DNA of 64,000 nucleotides from Shewanella sp. NFH-SH190041 (GCF_024363255.1 NZ_AP026070.1:2108001-2172000), one strand, 5' to 3'. Positions 36,921 to 45,855 are shown, numbered from the stretch's first letter. The notes: generated from the sequence alone by a model not told the origin. Numbers and translations are program-made.

Positions 36921-38307
36921 TTATAGCACCAGACTAAGAGAAGCGACGATGATAAAAGCAATTACCCCTAGTAAGGTTTCCATTACTGTCCATGTTTTCA
37001 ATGTGGTCTTCTCATCCATCTCCAGTAAGCGGCCAACCAGCCAGAAACCAGAGTCATTGAAGTGGGACAACACAGTCGCCCCGGAAGCGATGGCGATAAC
37101 GATAAAGCAGAGATCAAACTGACTCAGCCCCTGAGTAGCAGCAACCGTTGGTGCAATCAATGCCGCAGCCGTGGTCAAGGATACGGTGGCAGAGCCCTGG
37201 GCAACCCGCAGTGCCGTGGCTATCAAAAAGGCCGCCAGAATAACCGGCATGCCGGTATCCGCCAGTAATGCAGCCAACGCATCACCGATACCACTGGAGC
37301 GCAGCACACCACCAAACATACCACCGGCCCCGGTAACCAGAATCACCGCACAGATAGGTGCCAATGAATCACCGCAGAGTTTTTCCAGCTTTTCCCGACC
37401 ATAATCCCGGGCAAAAATCATCAAGCACACCAACAGGGTGATCAGCAGTGCTACCGGGGTTTTGCCCAGCATTTTCAGCACATCAACCCAAGGTTGGTTC
37501 GGGTCCACCAGCCCCATCACAGATAAGGTTGAAAGCCCGGTATCCATAAAGATCAGCACCAACGGCAGCAGCAAAATACCCATCACAGTCCAGAAGCCGG
37601 GCCGTTTGTCATTATCAATAATCTGTTGGGTCGATAAGAAGGCCTCTGGCAGTGGCAGAACAAATTTTTTGCCCGCCCATTGCCCGTACAGATACGCCCC
37701 TAAGTACCAGGTAGGAATCGCCACCAGCAAACCAATAATGGTCAATAACCCGATATTAGCGCCCAGCAATTCACTGGCCGCCACAGGGCCTGGATGAGGT
37801 GGCACAAACGCGTGCATCACCGCAAAGGCACCAGCTACCGGCAGCGCATATTTGATAGTGGAGCCGCCCAGTTGCTTGGCCACACTGAACAGGATCGGCA
37901 TCATCACAATTAAGCCGGCATCAAAGAAAATCGGGAAACCAAATAGTAACGAGGCCACCCCAAGGGCAAACGGCGCTCTATCCCGACCAAATTTATCAAT
38001 CAGGGTATCGGCCAATACCCGGGCACCGCCGGTCACCGCCGGTCACCTCTAAAATTCGGCCAATCATACTGCCCATCCCCACTAACAGGGCCACTGACGC
38101 TAAGGTACCACCAAAGCCACCCATCATCGCAGGCACCACATCCGCCGGACGGATCCCCGCCGCCAGCGCGGTGACAATACTGACCAGCGTCAGCGCGGCA
38201 AAGGCATGTACCTTAAAACGCATAATTAAAACAAGAAGCAGGGCTATTGAAGCTGCTGCAACCATAAGCAGATAGCCTGCATCAGGTGTTACTGCGACAC
38301 TCTCCAT
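36921..38307 (-). pseudogene. gntP: gluconate permease GntP, frameshifted by a 10-bp duplication
   Basis: Two frames make one GntP-family transporter. The N-terminal 38307 frame reads MESVAVTPDAGYLLMVAAAS to GMGSMIGRILEVTGG. The second frame starts GGARVLADTLIDKFGRDRAP and continues through FPIFFDAGLIVMMPI to SHFNDSGFWLVGR. Between them a 10-bp block is tandemly duplicated (38024-38043). Removing one copy gives exactly 459 codons, i.e. a 458-residue protein, the family's usual length. As read, the product would stop early near residue 103, so gluconate uptake by this gene should be lost. Whether the duplication is stable, phase-variable or an assembly error is open. GntR operators lie upstream. 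Confidence 0.85.
38024..38047 (-). repeat. 10-bp tandem duplication breaking gntP
   Basis: CACCGCCGGT occurs twice in direct succession and is followed by CACC. The duplicated unit is not a multiple of three and shifts the reading frame within the VTGGAR loop. Confidence 0.9.
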
Positions 38308-38370
38308 AAAACTTCCTTTTCGTCATTTGTTCAGGGAACAATTTTGATTGAGAAATCTTCACATGCATCA

Positions 38371-38400
38371 ATGTTACCGGTATCATGTTATCGGTAACAT
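38371..38400. promoter_or_regulatory. two overlapping GntR operators
   Basis: ATGTTACCGGTATCAT (38371-38386) and ATGTTATCGGTAACAT (38385-38400) match the known gluconate-repressor operator ATGTTACC-G-TAACAT. They lie between the divergent gntP and gntK starts, so a GntR dimer pair can repress both and release them with gluconate. Confidence 0.85.
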
Positions 38401-38456
38401 TAGGGATTTCAAGTGAAGAATCATTAAGTTCCCCAAAATGAGATAGAGGTAAAGAT

Positions 38457-38978
38457 ATGAGCGGAAAATGCATTATCGTCATGGGTGTCTGCGCCAGCGG
38501 CAAAACCACTATCGGTGAGCGGCTTGCCCAGCGGCTGCACGCCAAATTTATTGATGGCGATGATTTACACCCGAAAGCGAATATCCTGAAAATGGCTCGG
38601 GGGGAGCCACTCAATGATGTGGACCGGCAGCCTTGGCTGGAGCGGATCCGAGATGCTGCGTTTAGCATTGAATATAAAGGTGAAATCGGGGTAATTGTCT
38701 GCTCTGCGCTGAAAAAACAGTATCGGGATAAAATCCGTGAGGGTAACCAGCATGTGCAGTTTCTTTATCTCGATGGCAGCTATGAACTGATCCTGTCGCG
38801 GATGCGTGACCGCCAAGGTCATTTTATGAAAGAAGCCATGGTAAACAGCCAGTTTGCCACGCTGGAAGTGCCTAACAATGAAGATAATGTGGCGAGCGTC
38901 TCCATTGATGCGCCCATTGATACCGTGGTCGACAATGCCTTTGAAGCACTGATGCAATTAGACAAGCCGCAAGCATAA
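38457..38978 (+). CDS. gntK: gluconokinase
   Basis: A 173-residue P-loop kinase making 6-phosphogluconate from gluconate and ATP. GVCASGKTTIGERLA is the Walker A loop (residues 8-22); DGDDLHPKANILKMARGEPL and DRQPWLERI are gluconokinase signatures, followed by CSALKKQYRD. Length is that of E. coli GntK (175). It has its own GAGGT ribosome site and lies next to the GntR operators. With gntP broken in this sequence, the kinase would depend on another permease. Confidence 0.94.
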   Translation: MSGKCIIVMGVCASGKTTIGERLAQRLHAKFIDGDDLHPKANILKMARGEPLNDVDRQPWLERIRDAAFSIEYKGEIGVIVCSALKKQYRDKIREGNQHVQFLYLDGSYELILSRMRDRQGHFMKEAMVNSQFATLEVPNNEDNVASVSIDAPIDTVVDNAFEALMQLDKPQA

Positions 38979-39206
38979 ACAATGACCTAGCCCTATATCG
39001 ACTAAGCGGAAACAATACTGGTTAGTTATCCCCTTGATATCGGGCTTATAACGGATAACGCTTGGCATCACAGTCACAACGCCATTAGCAATGCGTAATA
39101 GGTGAATACGTAATAGATGAACCCCATCATGGCATGGATAAATCGTTATTCTGTATAATTATTTTTTAATGTGTCCCACCGACCTAATCCATAACAGAAA
39201 GAGCCC

Positions 39207-40220
39207 GTGACAAAAAAGATGACAGGAAAAAAACGGCGCCCAACGCTGGATGATATTGCCGCCAGAGTCAATGTAACCAAAATGACGGTCAGCCGTTATT
39301 TGCGCCAACCTGAGTCGGTGGCGGAATCCACTCGGGTTAAAATTGAAGCCGTGATCCGGGAACTGGGCTATATCCCCAGCCGGGTGCCAAATATGCTCTC
39401 CAAGGCCAAAAGCCGCGCTATCGGGGTTGTGCTGCCTTCCCTGTCAAATCAGGTATTTGCAGCTTTGGTGCAAGGAATTGAATCTGTCACGCAGGCGGCA
39501 GGCTATGAAGTATTGCTGGTGCATTATGGTTACAATCCAGCGGAGGAAGAGCGCAAGATTGCGACCTTGCTGTCTTACCATGTTGATGGGCTTATCCTGA
39601 CGGAAACCAGCCATACAGCACAATGCCTGAAAATGATTAAATCTGCCGGGGTTCCTGTAGTCGAAACCATGGATTTGCCCCAACAGCCGATTGATTTTGT
39701 CGTTGGGTTAGATCACCAACAGGCTGCATTTACCCTGGTAAACCAAATGATTGCCAGCGGCAAAAAGCACATTGTCTATCTGGGGGCAAGGCTAGATAAA
39801 CGCACCCAACTTCGGATGGACGGTTATCAACAGGCCATGATGGCTGCTGGGCTGACTCCCCATGCCATTATGACAGATGCCCACTCCGGCTTTGCCAATG
39901 GGGCCGAGTTATTTGATCAGGCAATGGATGCCATACCGCAGCTAGATGGTATTTTTTGTACCAATGATGATATTGCCGCCGGGGCATTTATCCGCTGTCA
40001 GTCCCGAGGGCTCGCGATCCCACAGCAAATTGCCATTGCCGGCTACAATGCGCTGGATATCGGTAAAGCACTGCGACCACAGTTAACCAGTGTTCAAACA
40101 CCCAGATTTGCTATCGGCCAAACCGCCGCAAGGCTATTAATAGATAAACTTAATGGGGTGCCGGTTTCCCACCAGCCCGTTGACCTTGGCTTTAGCATCT
40201 TCAATGGCGGTAGTATTTGA
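39207..40220 (+). CDS. gntR: LacI-family gluconate repressor GntR
   Basis: A 337-residue LacI-type regulator. The helix-turn-helix is at TLDDIAARVNVTKMTVSRYL (residues 9-28), followed by the hinge and a periplasmic-binding-protein-like sensor domain (AIGVVLPSLSNQVFAALVQG; DGIFCTNDDIAAGAF; TSVQTPRFAIG). The family match to E. coli GntR and the operators in front of gntK/gntP agree. It should repress both genes until gluconate binds. A 228-bp gap separates it from gntK. Confidence 0.9.
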   Translation: MTKKMTGKKRRPTLDDIAARVNVTKMTVSRYLRQPESVAESTRVKIEAVIRELGYIPSRVPNMLSKAKSRAIGVVLPSLSNQVFAALVQGIESVTQAAGYEVLLVHYGYNPAEEERKIATLLSYHVDGLILTETSHTAQCLKMIKSAGVPVVETMDLPQQPIDFVVGLDHQQAAFTLVNQMIASGKKHIVYLGARLDKRTQLRMDGYQQAMMAAGLTPHAIMTDAHSGFANGAELFDQAMDAIPQLDGIFCTNDDIAAGAFIRCQSRGLAIPQQIAIAGYNALDIGKALRPQLTSVQTPRFAIGQTAARLLIDKLNGVPVSHQPVDLGFSIFNGGSI

Positions 40221-40332
40221 AAGCCCGCCTAGGTGAGTGCATTCATGCCCTCACCTAGCACTAACTTATTTCTGGACAAAAATCAGTTAGATTTTTTGCT
40301 TTATTTGAGTCTTTAGGCATTAAAAAAATAAT

Positions 40333-40434
40333 GGTAATGCCGCGCTCAGCCGCAGACAAAAATGGCGCTTGTTTTGCCGGGGTTATGGCAACACAAATGA
40401 CAGTTTTGGCTGTCTGTTGTAGCGCCTTGTTATG
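40333..40434 (-). repeat. attC site 1 (slightly degenerate, array end)
   Basis: The minus strand opens ATAACAAGGCGCTACAAC and closes GAGCGCGGCATTACC. Arms CAGACAGC and GTCTGC-GGCTG can pair. The crossover core reads GCATTAC instead of GTTAC, so it may be inactive. A 71-codon frame here (40261-40476) is just the attC read in one frame. Confidence 0.6.
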
Positions 40435-40888
40435 AGTTTTCCCATTCACTTTTGATATCTGCCGACAATTTATCAAAGTTTTCTATGTTTAAATCTGCTA
40501 ACAACAACTTTACAGCGGAAATTGTTTCTTCTAGATTTTCATGATCATCATATTCATGCTCTATTAGAGTATCTATAACAGACTTAATTAACTCGTCCCA
40601 TGTATATCGGCTTGATGCATCACCATCCTCGATATCAAAGCAGATATAATCTTTCTTATCGATGTCATATGCATATTGCATATAGCCACCAGCATCTTCC
40701 CAAAGGGGTAATATATTGCCTAAATTATATGCTTTCTGCTCTTCATCATTAAGGTAATAAAGAGTTGGACACCCAAAGTAAATGCTTAAGGGAGAATCAA
40801 GCTTTTCATCTATTACATCGATAAAAAATTTAGAAAACCCAAGCTCTCCAATTAGCTCCTTTGCTTTTTCACGTGGAAGATAAATCAT
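40430..40888 (-). CDS. cassette protein, 152 aa, SMI1/SUKH-like look
   Basis: I start at the ATG at 40888 (MIYLPREKAKELIGELGFSK) because the 15 codons upstream lie inside the attC site. The text PLSIYFGCPTLYYLNDEEQ, ILPLWEDAGGYMQYAYDI and YICFDIEDGD resembles the acidic, aromatic-rich SMI1/KNR4 (SUKH) fold found in immunity proteins. This is a pattern judgement only. The stop codon TAA is formed by the TAACAA core of the attC, as is usual for cassettes. Function unknown. Confidence 0.55.
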   Translation of the reverse strand: MIYLPREKAKELIGELGFSKFFIDVIDEKLDSPLSIYFGCPTLYYLNDEEQKAYNLGNILPLWEDAGGYMQYAYDIDKKDYICFDIEDGDASSRYTWDELIKSVIDTLIEHEYDDHENLEETISAVKLLLADLNIENFDKLSADIKSEWENS

Positions 40889-40902
40889 CGTTTCACTTAC
40901 TA

Positions 40903-41025
40903 GTAACTCCGCGTTAGGGTGAGAGTAACGCAATGCCGGGGCCTCTGCAAACTACCTTAACCACAAATACTAAAACATGGTTAAAATGCCACGCGTTACG
41001 AATCGCTCTTAAACACTTTGTTATC
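40903..41025 (-). repeat. attC site 2
   Basis: Minus strand begins ATAACAAAGTGTTTAAGAG and ends CTAACGCGGAGTTAC. Both core elements fit, with inner complementary segments and a typical length of about 120 bp. Confidence 0.85.
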
Positions 41026-41026
41026 T

Positions 41027-41572
41027 TTAAATCATATAGTTACGCATTAAATCTTTACATATCACGCTCAAATGTTCTGCACTCATGTTGATGTGAGCTC
41101 TTGAAGCTTTATATACATCATCAGCATTTACGATTTTACGTGCTAGCTCACCAGAGTTAGCAGCCCATATAAGTGGCATCTTGGTGATTGCATAATCTTC
41201 GCTATTAAAGTCGATTCGTTGAAAGTACAACCCATGAAGCATTTCCATTTTTGAAATGGACTGTTCAAATAGTGCGTATGCGGCAGGATCATTTCTATAA
41301 TAACCAGTTTCACACCGATAAGTCATACGTTGAATATCAGTAATCAACTTGTCACAAGCATTTGTATAGGCAATCGAAGCTTCATAAAACTCTTCAATTT
41401 TTTGGCATATTAATTTTTTACGCTCTCGGCGGTTTGCATAGATCTGATTTACACTAAGTACGAACAGAGCTACTGCTACAGAAACAAGAATAGATATTGT
41501 TGTTACTATGTTTCCTTCCGAAAATAATAAATCTACTATTTTAGACAAAGCTGAATTTTCCTCTTTAAACAT
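41027..41572 (-). CDS. cassette protein with one N-terminal membrane span, 181 aa
   Basis: MFKEENSALSKIVDLLF is followed by a hydrophobic span (about residues 22-42, VTTISILVSVAVALFVLSV) and a basic stop-transfer NRRERKK. The remaining 135 residues are helical, soluble and rich in Tyr/Met. This single-anchor architecture is common among cassette proteins of unknown role. No family recognised. Confidence 0.55.
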   Translation of the reverse strand: MFKEENSALSKIVDLLFSEGNIVTTISILVSVAVALFVLSVNQIYANRRERKKLICQKIEEFYEASIAYTNACDKLITDIQRMTYRCETGYYRNDPAAYALFEQSISKMEMLHGLYFQRIDFNSEDYAITKMPLIWAANSGELARKIVNADDVYKASRAHINMSAEHLSVICKDLMRNYMI

Positions 41573-41692
41573 AACGCCGCATTAAGGTGTGAGCAACGCA
41601 ATACCGAAGCCCCTGCATACCACCTTAAACACTAAACGCAACGCATAGCAAAATTCCACACATTGCGAATCACTCTTAAACAGTTTGTTATA
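41571..41692 (-). repeat. attC site 3
   Basis: Minus strand opens ATAACAAACTGTTTAAGAG and closes TTAATGCGGCGTTATG. It is a textbook attC with well-matched arms and the G/TTATG crossover. Confidence 0.9.
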
Positions 41693-42632
41693 TTTTTTCA
41701 TCCAACTCGACTGGCCCGCATCCCAAATCGCCATCTTCTAACCTGGTAATTATGAGATTTATTTTCGACAAAAACATGCTCTCTTTTGTCATCCATTTGA
41801 CTAGCTTAATCTTAGACTCATTACCTTTATAATCCTTCTTTTTTACATGGGACTGCAAAATATCTTGTATCGTCCCAGCAGCAAAATCTGTAACACTTAA
41901 CAAGTCACTCGTTAATGGTTCGTTATCAAACGGTTTGGCAAAACCTAGAATATCAAACTCATAATCACAGTACATTTTTAGGACATTACTATATATTTTT
42001 TGCGTGTCTTCAAATGACCGTTCATTGCCATCTTCATTAATTGTATCATTGTCACAAAGCCACAAGGTTTTCTGTCCATGATGTCCAAGCGCGCTTAAAA
42101 ACATGCAAAGCGGATGTAACACTCTAAAGAGTTTTTCTGCGTCCTTTCCTTTCCAGCCTGAAAAACCATGCTTGGATAAAAAAGCCACTAATTCTTTATG
42201 AGATGCTTGTGCATTCAAGCCAAAAACAGTTTCAATATTTCGGTCAATTGAAACAGTAACTAGAGCACCATGTATATATTTATCTACTAATTCTAGATAT
42301 TCTGATAGTGCTCTCTTGATTGGACCGTACCTCAAGTCCTTATAGTTAAGCTCTTTGAATGGTTCATTCAAAAAATGCTTTTTCCTGAGTTCTTTTACGC
42401 GTTCTTCAAATACAAAACGCTTATCTGCTGACAATATAAGAAATGCGTAAGTTGAGAAGTCAGCACCTTTGTGCTCGCCTCCAAAATCTGACATTATAAA
42501 CAGCCCATCATCGGAGCTAAAATCTGGTAGTTCTGGAATTTTGACGATATCTCTAGCAAGTAACCTTGCGTACAGAGGATAACTATCGTTCATACGCTTA
42601 AATTTGTATTTGTTTGGTTTTCTAACTCTCAA
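41688..42632 (-). CDS. cassette protein, 314 aa, DUF3800-like
   Basis: The start is a TTG at 42632 behind GGAGA; an in-frame ATG 13 codons later is the alternative. Early FIMSDFGGEHKG (DUF3800 proteins have an acidic strand at this place, usually D-E-S-G), TYAFLILSA, LNYKDLRYGP and the late block LLSVTDFAAGTIQDIL fit the DUF3800 RNase H-like fold. A central ALVTVSIDRN supports it. The family is often found with mobile elements and defence genes. It is the first cassette after leader copy 1. The match is by eye only. Confidence 0.5.
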   Translation of the reverse strand: MRVRKPNKYKFKRMNDSYPLYARLLARDIVKIPELPDFSSDDGLFIMSDFGGEHKGADFSTYAFLILSADKRFVFEERVKELRKKHFLNEPFKELNYKDLRYGPIKRALSEYLELVDKYIHGALVTVSIDRNIETVFGLNAQASHKELVAFLSKHGFSGWKGKDAEKLFRVLHPLCMFLSALGHHGQKTLWLCDNDTINEDGNERSFEDTQKIYSNVLKMYCDYEFDILGFAKPFDNEPLTSDLLSVTDFAAGTIQDILQSHVKKKDYKGNESKIKLVKWMTKESMFLSKINLIITRLEDGDLGCGPVELDEKI

Positions 42633-42660
42633 GCAAGCTCTCCGTTGCCAAAAAAATATA

Positions 42661-43612
42661 ACAGTGTATTACCCAATACTTCTCGTTAACCCCTGAACAA
42701 AATCAAGGCCTAAAATCATAGCATGGGTAAATTAATTAAATTGATACAGGATCTTACCAACAAGTATTACCACGACCTATGGGAATATCTTCAAAACAAA
42801 ATGAGCCCCTTATTACCTGAGCCAGCAAATGGTGCGGTATGTAAATCAGTGATTCTTAACATGCCATTTACTCAATAAGTTATAGAAATACCAAATACAA
42901 ACCGAGAATAAACTCACAATTTTATGGCTCGTTTTTTGGCGTGTTTTCAAACACTTTATCAGAACTGTATATACATACAGCACTCAATCACTTTTATCCC
43001 ACCATCTCCATTTATAAGAAGCATCCCGCTGAGTATGAGAAATCAAGAAATTTAGCTAAGTTCTTTACAAGCTTGCTCACATCAGATGCGTGGGTAGTGC
43101 CACTCAAAACCAAGCTTTATGAGCTTTGGTTTTTCACATTAGTCATATATGGCAAATATAAATTGAAGAGTAAGAATGAAGCTCCGGCCGTGACTGATTC
43201 AGGGGCAAAAACACTTTAGTAATGGCTATTCAGCAATATGTTCCCCGACATTTAGCACGATACTTTCCCCCCTATCACAAGAGTTTACAACTATCCCAAA
43301 CAGGGGGAATCCTCTTGCATTACAACTGGTCGGCAACCAGATTGTTTGATAATTTAGCCACTAGTTGAGTTTGAAAAGCCAGTACGTTGTTTACGCTGGC
43401 ATGTTCACAGGGGAAGTGATGATATGAGACTGGAACGGATAGATTTAAATCTTTTTATTGTTTTTGAAGTGATCTACCGCGAGGCAAACCTGACTAAAGC
43501 GGCCAAGGTGCTGAATATCACTCAGCCTGCCGTCAGTAATGCCCTTGCCAGATTACGCAGCACATTTGACGATCCCCTATTCCAGCGTAAAACTGACCGT
43601 AGCATTGGCGCA
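42661..43612. repeat. leader copy 1 (direct repeat of 48592-49612)
   Basis: About 950 bp nearly identical to 48592-49612, including the lysR start at its right end. It starts at the cassette boundary (ACAGTGTATTACCC on the plus strand, i.e. an attI-like G/TTA crossover read on the minus strand). It contains a 51-codon frame (42723-42878, MGKLIKLIQDLTNKY) and a 92-codon frame (42941-43219), both disrupted in copy 2 and therefore not called as genes. It lacks a ~75-bp segment that copy 2 contains. Confidence 0.85.
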
Positions 43613-43615
43613 TAG
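43424..43615 (+). pseudogene. duplicated lysR 5' fragment
   Basis: The first 60 codons match the LysR gene at 49432 (MRLERIDLNLFIVFEVIYRE, the whole helix-turn-helix), then the sequence diverges after QRKTDR and stops at 43613. Only a DNA-binding stub could be made. It marks the right end of the duplication. Confidence 0.88.
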
Positions 43616-43795
43616 AGCATCAGCTGCACAGGATTCTTAATGTGACACTCACGGATAGTCTACTGAGACAATGCTTTAAAAACTGGCCTTGTTTCGACGT
43701 CTCATTCTCGGTCTCTTAAGCCAACATCCACTAAAAGCGAGCATGCCCAGCAAGATTAAAGCCTTGTGGAGTGCATTGACTCGCTATGTGTGGTT
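43616..43795 (+). pseudogene. frameshifted coding remnant, unassigned (possibly transposase)
   Basis: Between the lysR fragment and the next cassette, two overlapping frames read HQLHRILNVTLTDSLLRQCF / KNWPCFDVSFS and then LLSQHPLKASMPSKIKALWS / ALTRYVWF with a single shift between them. This looks like the decayed start of a protein, perhaps a transposase. The attC expected after the neighbouring cassette gene is missing here. Confidence 0.35.
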
Positions 43796-44314
43796 CTAAA
43801 ATACTTCATGATGCTCGAATACGAAAGCTCGAAAGTCTTGTGTTTTTTTGACTTTGTCTAGAATGCCAGAAGAGATTATTTTATTAAAAGCCTCTCTTCC
43901 TGCTGCCTCAAAATCACTAGAAAAGTCCTCTTGTGCTTTTTCCCACTCTTGATCGCCTAACGTTCGTATGTATTTCTTATACGCATCAATTTTAGTTAGC
44001 GTAGGATTCCACAAGTTTTCCCAAATATCGCTATCGTAATTTAGATTAAAATATTCCCACTCTTGATTGTTCCACTTGATCTCTTCACCCATGATCGATT
44101 CCATTGATTCTCCAGATTGAGAATATGAATCAATTGTTAGTTGAAATGATTCAAGTGAGTTAGCCCCTATATGAAAGTACCCCTCTTCAGCAAGTATCTC
44201 AACTGCAAAGCCAAAAAAGCACTCACCTTCATGTTCTTTAAAGAAGCTTTCTAAGCAGGGAATTGCAGATTCGTATAGTGAGTTAACTAATTCATTCTTA
44301 TCTATGAGTTTCAT
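43796..44314 (-). CDS. cassette protein, 172 aa, DUF4303-like
   Basis: Started at the ATG at 44314 (MKLIDKNELVNSLYESA), since the preceding codons belong to the attC site. ECFFGFAVEILAEEGYFHIG / ANSLESFQL and later NNQEWEYFNLNYDSDIWENL resemble the DUF4303 family (acidic protein with aromatic positions). This family also appears among immunity proteins of contact-dependent systems. Recognised by pattern only. The 3' end abuts a decayed remnant rather than its own attC. Confidence 0.5.
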   Translation of the reverse strand: MKLIDKNELVNSLYESAIPCLESFFKEHEGECFFGFAVEILAEEGYFHIGANSLESFQLTIDSYSQSGESMESIMGEEIKWNNQEWEYFNLNYDSDIWENLWNPTLTKIDAYKKYIRTLGDQEWEKAQEDFSSDFEAAGREAFNKIISSGILDKVKKTQDFRAFVFEHHEVF

Positions 44315-44337
44315 ACGATGCTCACTTTCATTTCCGC

Positions 44338-44439
44338 ATAACGACGGCAGCACCGGCCGGAGGCGATTGGCGCTTTATTTGCGTTTTTTTCGCAAACAAA
44401 GTAACAAATGCCGGTGGTCGGTTGCAGTGCCTTATTAAA
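44338..44439 (-). repeat. attC site 4
   Basis: Minus strand TTTAATAAGGCACTGCAACCG ... CCGGTGCTGCCGTCGTTATG. The paired arms CCGGC / GCCGG and an inner GCGAAAAAAACGC loop are visible. Confidence 0.85.
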
Positions 44440-44848
44440 TGCATTTTGAAAAAATACTTTCATGATTACTATGGTACACTAATGAGTTTGGTAAGCCCTC
44501 TAGAAATTGATACATATCTACAATTATATGATCAAAATCCAAATTCTCATCTTTTGCGAAAAAGGTGCGAACTTCACATTGAAGTGAAAGTGAAGTCACG
44601 ATCTCTTGTTTAGTAGTTTTCTCGATATACTCAATACTTTCTTTGATCGATTCATCCTCGATTACACTTACGAGAATCCAATAGTCGCCAAAGCTAATTC
44701 TTAACTTTGAACTTAAACCAAAAGGCTATTCTTCTTCAGTGAATATGGCAGATTTATCCCTAGCAAAATAATTCCTCACTAGACCAAAAATACCACTTTG
44801 AGAATAACCGCCTTCATTTCCATATAAGAATGTATTGATTGTATGCAT
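44435..44848 (-). pseudogene. cassette gene with an in-frame TAG, 137 codons
   Basis: From the ATG at 44848 (MHTINTFLYGNEGGYSQSG) the frame is uninterrupted to the attC stop at 44435, except for one TAG at codon 41 (44726-44728). After it, PFGLSSKLRISFGDYWILVS continues with good coding character to NSLVYHSNHES. One point mutation or rare readthrough would restore a 137-residue protein. Family not recognised. Confidence 0.6.
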
Positions 44849-44863
44849 GATCTATCTCGATCA

Positions 44864-44964
44864 TTTAACGCCCGCGTCAACCGCCGGTGGCTACTGGCCG
44901 CTTTTTGCGGGTTTATGCAAAAAAAGTGACTGTGGCGGAGGTCAGATTGCACGCGCTTGTTATG
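44864..44964 (-). repeat. attC site 5
   Basis: Minus strand opens ATAACAAGCGCGTGCAATC and closes TTGACGCGGGCGTTAAAT, with complementary CCTCCGCCAC / inner GCGG arms. Confidence 0.82.
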
Positions 44965-45313
44965 TTTGTGACTTAAAAAACTGGTCATTTGTTGTCGTAA
45001 ATACTAACGATTTTCCATTTGGAGATGAATCCCAGCCCATTGATATTGCTTTTTGGATAATCTCTGCAATATTCGCAAGTTTTATTACGGGGTATTTTTC
45101 CACTTCATATCCACTGCCATCTGAAAAATCGAGCCAGAAATCTCTAGTAACAAGCCCTTTTACTTGTAGTGACTTACCATGAGATATATCTCTGACAACA
45201 GTCAAATTCAGAGAAAAGTTAAAATCTTCATCCAATTTAGATGTAGAAACCTGAAACCTAAACGGGTATCCATTTACGGTAATAGGCCGACTTTTCTTCT
45301 TTGATAAACTCAC
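44960..45313 (-). CDS. cassette protein, 117 aa, unknown
   Basis: MSLSKKKSRPITVNGYPFRF opens a small soluble protein with alternating strands (FNFSLNLTVV; SLQVKGLVTRDFWLDF) and a C-terminal helix NIAEIIQKAIS. Its stop overlaps the attC TAACAA core. No family recognised; the fold could be a small beta-rich immunity or binding protein. Confidence 0.5.
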   Translation of the reverse strand: MSLSKKKSRPITVNGYPFRFQVSTSKLDEDFNFSLNLTVVRDISHGKSLQVKGLVTRDFWLDFSDGSGYEVEKYPVIKLANIAEIIQKAISMGWDSSPNGKSLVFTTTNDQFFKSQT

Positions 45314-45330
45314 CTAACTACCTCGGGAAC

Positions 45331-45423
45331 ATAACGCCCAGCACAGCCGCCGGCTAAAGTGGCACATAATTGCGCAGCAATTTGAGTGACACTTTTGCCG
45401 GCCGGTTGCTGCAGATGGTTAAA
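45331..45423 (-). repeat. attC site 6
   Basis: Minus strand TTTAACCATCTGCAGCAACCGG ends GCTGTGCTGGGCGTTATG. Long inner stem: GCCGGCAAAAGTG / CACTTTAGCCGGC. Confidence 0.88.
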
Positions 45424-45739
45424 TGCTGACATGCCCATTACCTAAATTTATGGTTTTGAACGTGATGTATCTATTGCCTGCATTTGTTTCGAGTTTGACA
45501 GACTTATACCCGCCTTCTTCTTTAATAAGCAGTGCTGAGAGAATTGTAGGATTTCCCTCAAAAGGCATTTCTTCTATTGTATAGGAGTGTAACCCACCAA
45601 AAATAATGGACTTGGCGCTAAATAGGTTATTTTCCCAGTCCTCTGGATACTGAATGTTATAGATAAGTTCATCCTTATTGGGGATTTCAATGACTGATTC
45701 GATTTCAGAATCATGCCAATGGATCTCATTAATATTCAT
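45419..45739 (-). CDS. cassette protein, 106 aa, unknown
   Basis: MNINEIHWHDSEIESVIEIP begins with the HDS-type motif common in small Imm-like families, followed by strands (IIFGGLHSYTI, LLIKEEGGYKSVKLETN). The stop is in the attC core. Function not known; an immunity-type role is a guess from composition. Confidence 0.5.
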   Translation of the reverse strand: MNINEIHWHDSEIESVIEIPNKDELIYNIQYPEDWENNLFSAKSIIFGGLHSYTIEEMPFEGNPTILSALLIKEEGGYKSVKLETNAGNRYITFKTINLGNGHVSI

Positions 45740-45754
45740 GAAGCCTTCCTAATC

Positions 45755-45845
45755 ATTTAACGCTGTTTTAAGCGGCTTGCTATAGTGTGAAACGAAGTGG
45801 AACCGAGCAAGCTGTTTCGAGTCCGACTTGAAAACCTTGTTAGCA
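45755..45845 (-). repeat. attC site 7
   Basis: Minus strand GCTAACAAGGTTTTCAAGTC ends CGCTTAAAACAGCGTTAAAT. The arms AAGCCGCTTAAAAC / GTTTTCAAG pair imperfectly. Confidence 0.8.
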
Positions 45846-45855
45846 ATGCCCTGTG

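Larger units (their letters stand above)
40333..42660 (-). mobile_element. integron cassette group 1a (three cassettes, minus strand)
   Basis: Three short genes on the minus strand, each followed by an attC site (three sites). The first cassette (314-aa gene) abuts leader copy 1 at 42660. No integrase gene is visible. The group runs from leader copy 1 toward gntR. Confidence 0.8.

Noticed and set aside
38024..38047. Programmed ribosomal frameshift in gntP
   Set aside because: There is no slippery heptamer; a plain 10-bp duplication explains the shift exactly.
40261..40476. 71-codon minus frame as a gene
   Set aside because: It is the translation of attC site 1 (NKALQQTAK-type text common to attC reads), without a start context.
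42723..43219. Two small frames in leader copy 1 as genes
   Set aside because: Both are interrupted in the near-identical leader copy 2, so they are not conserved as proteins.
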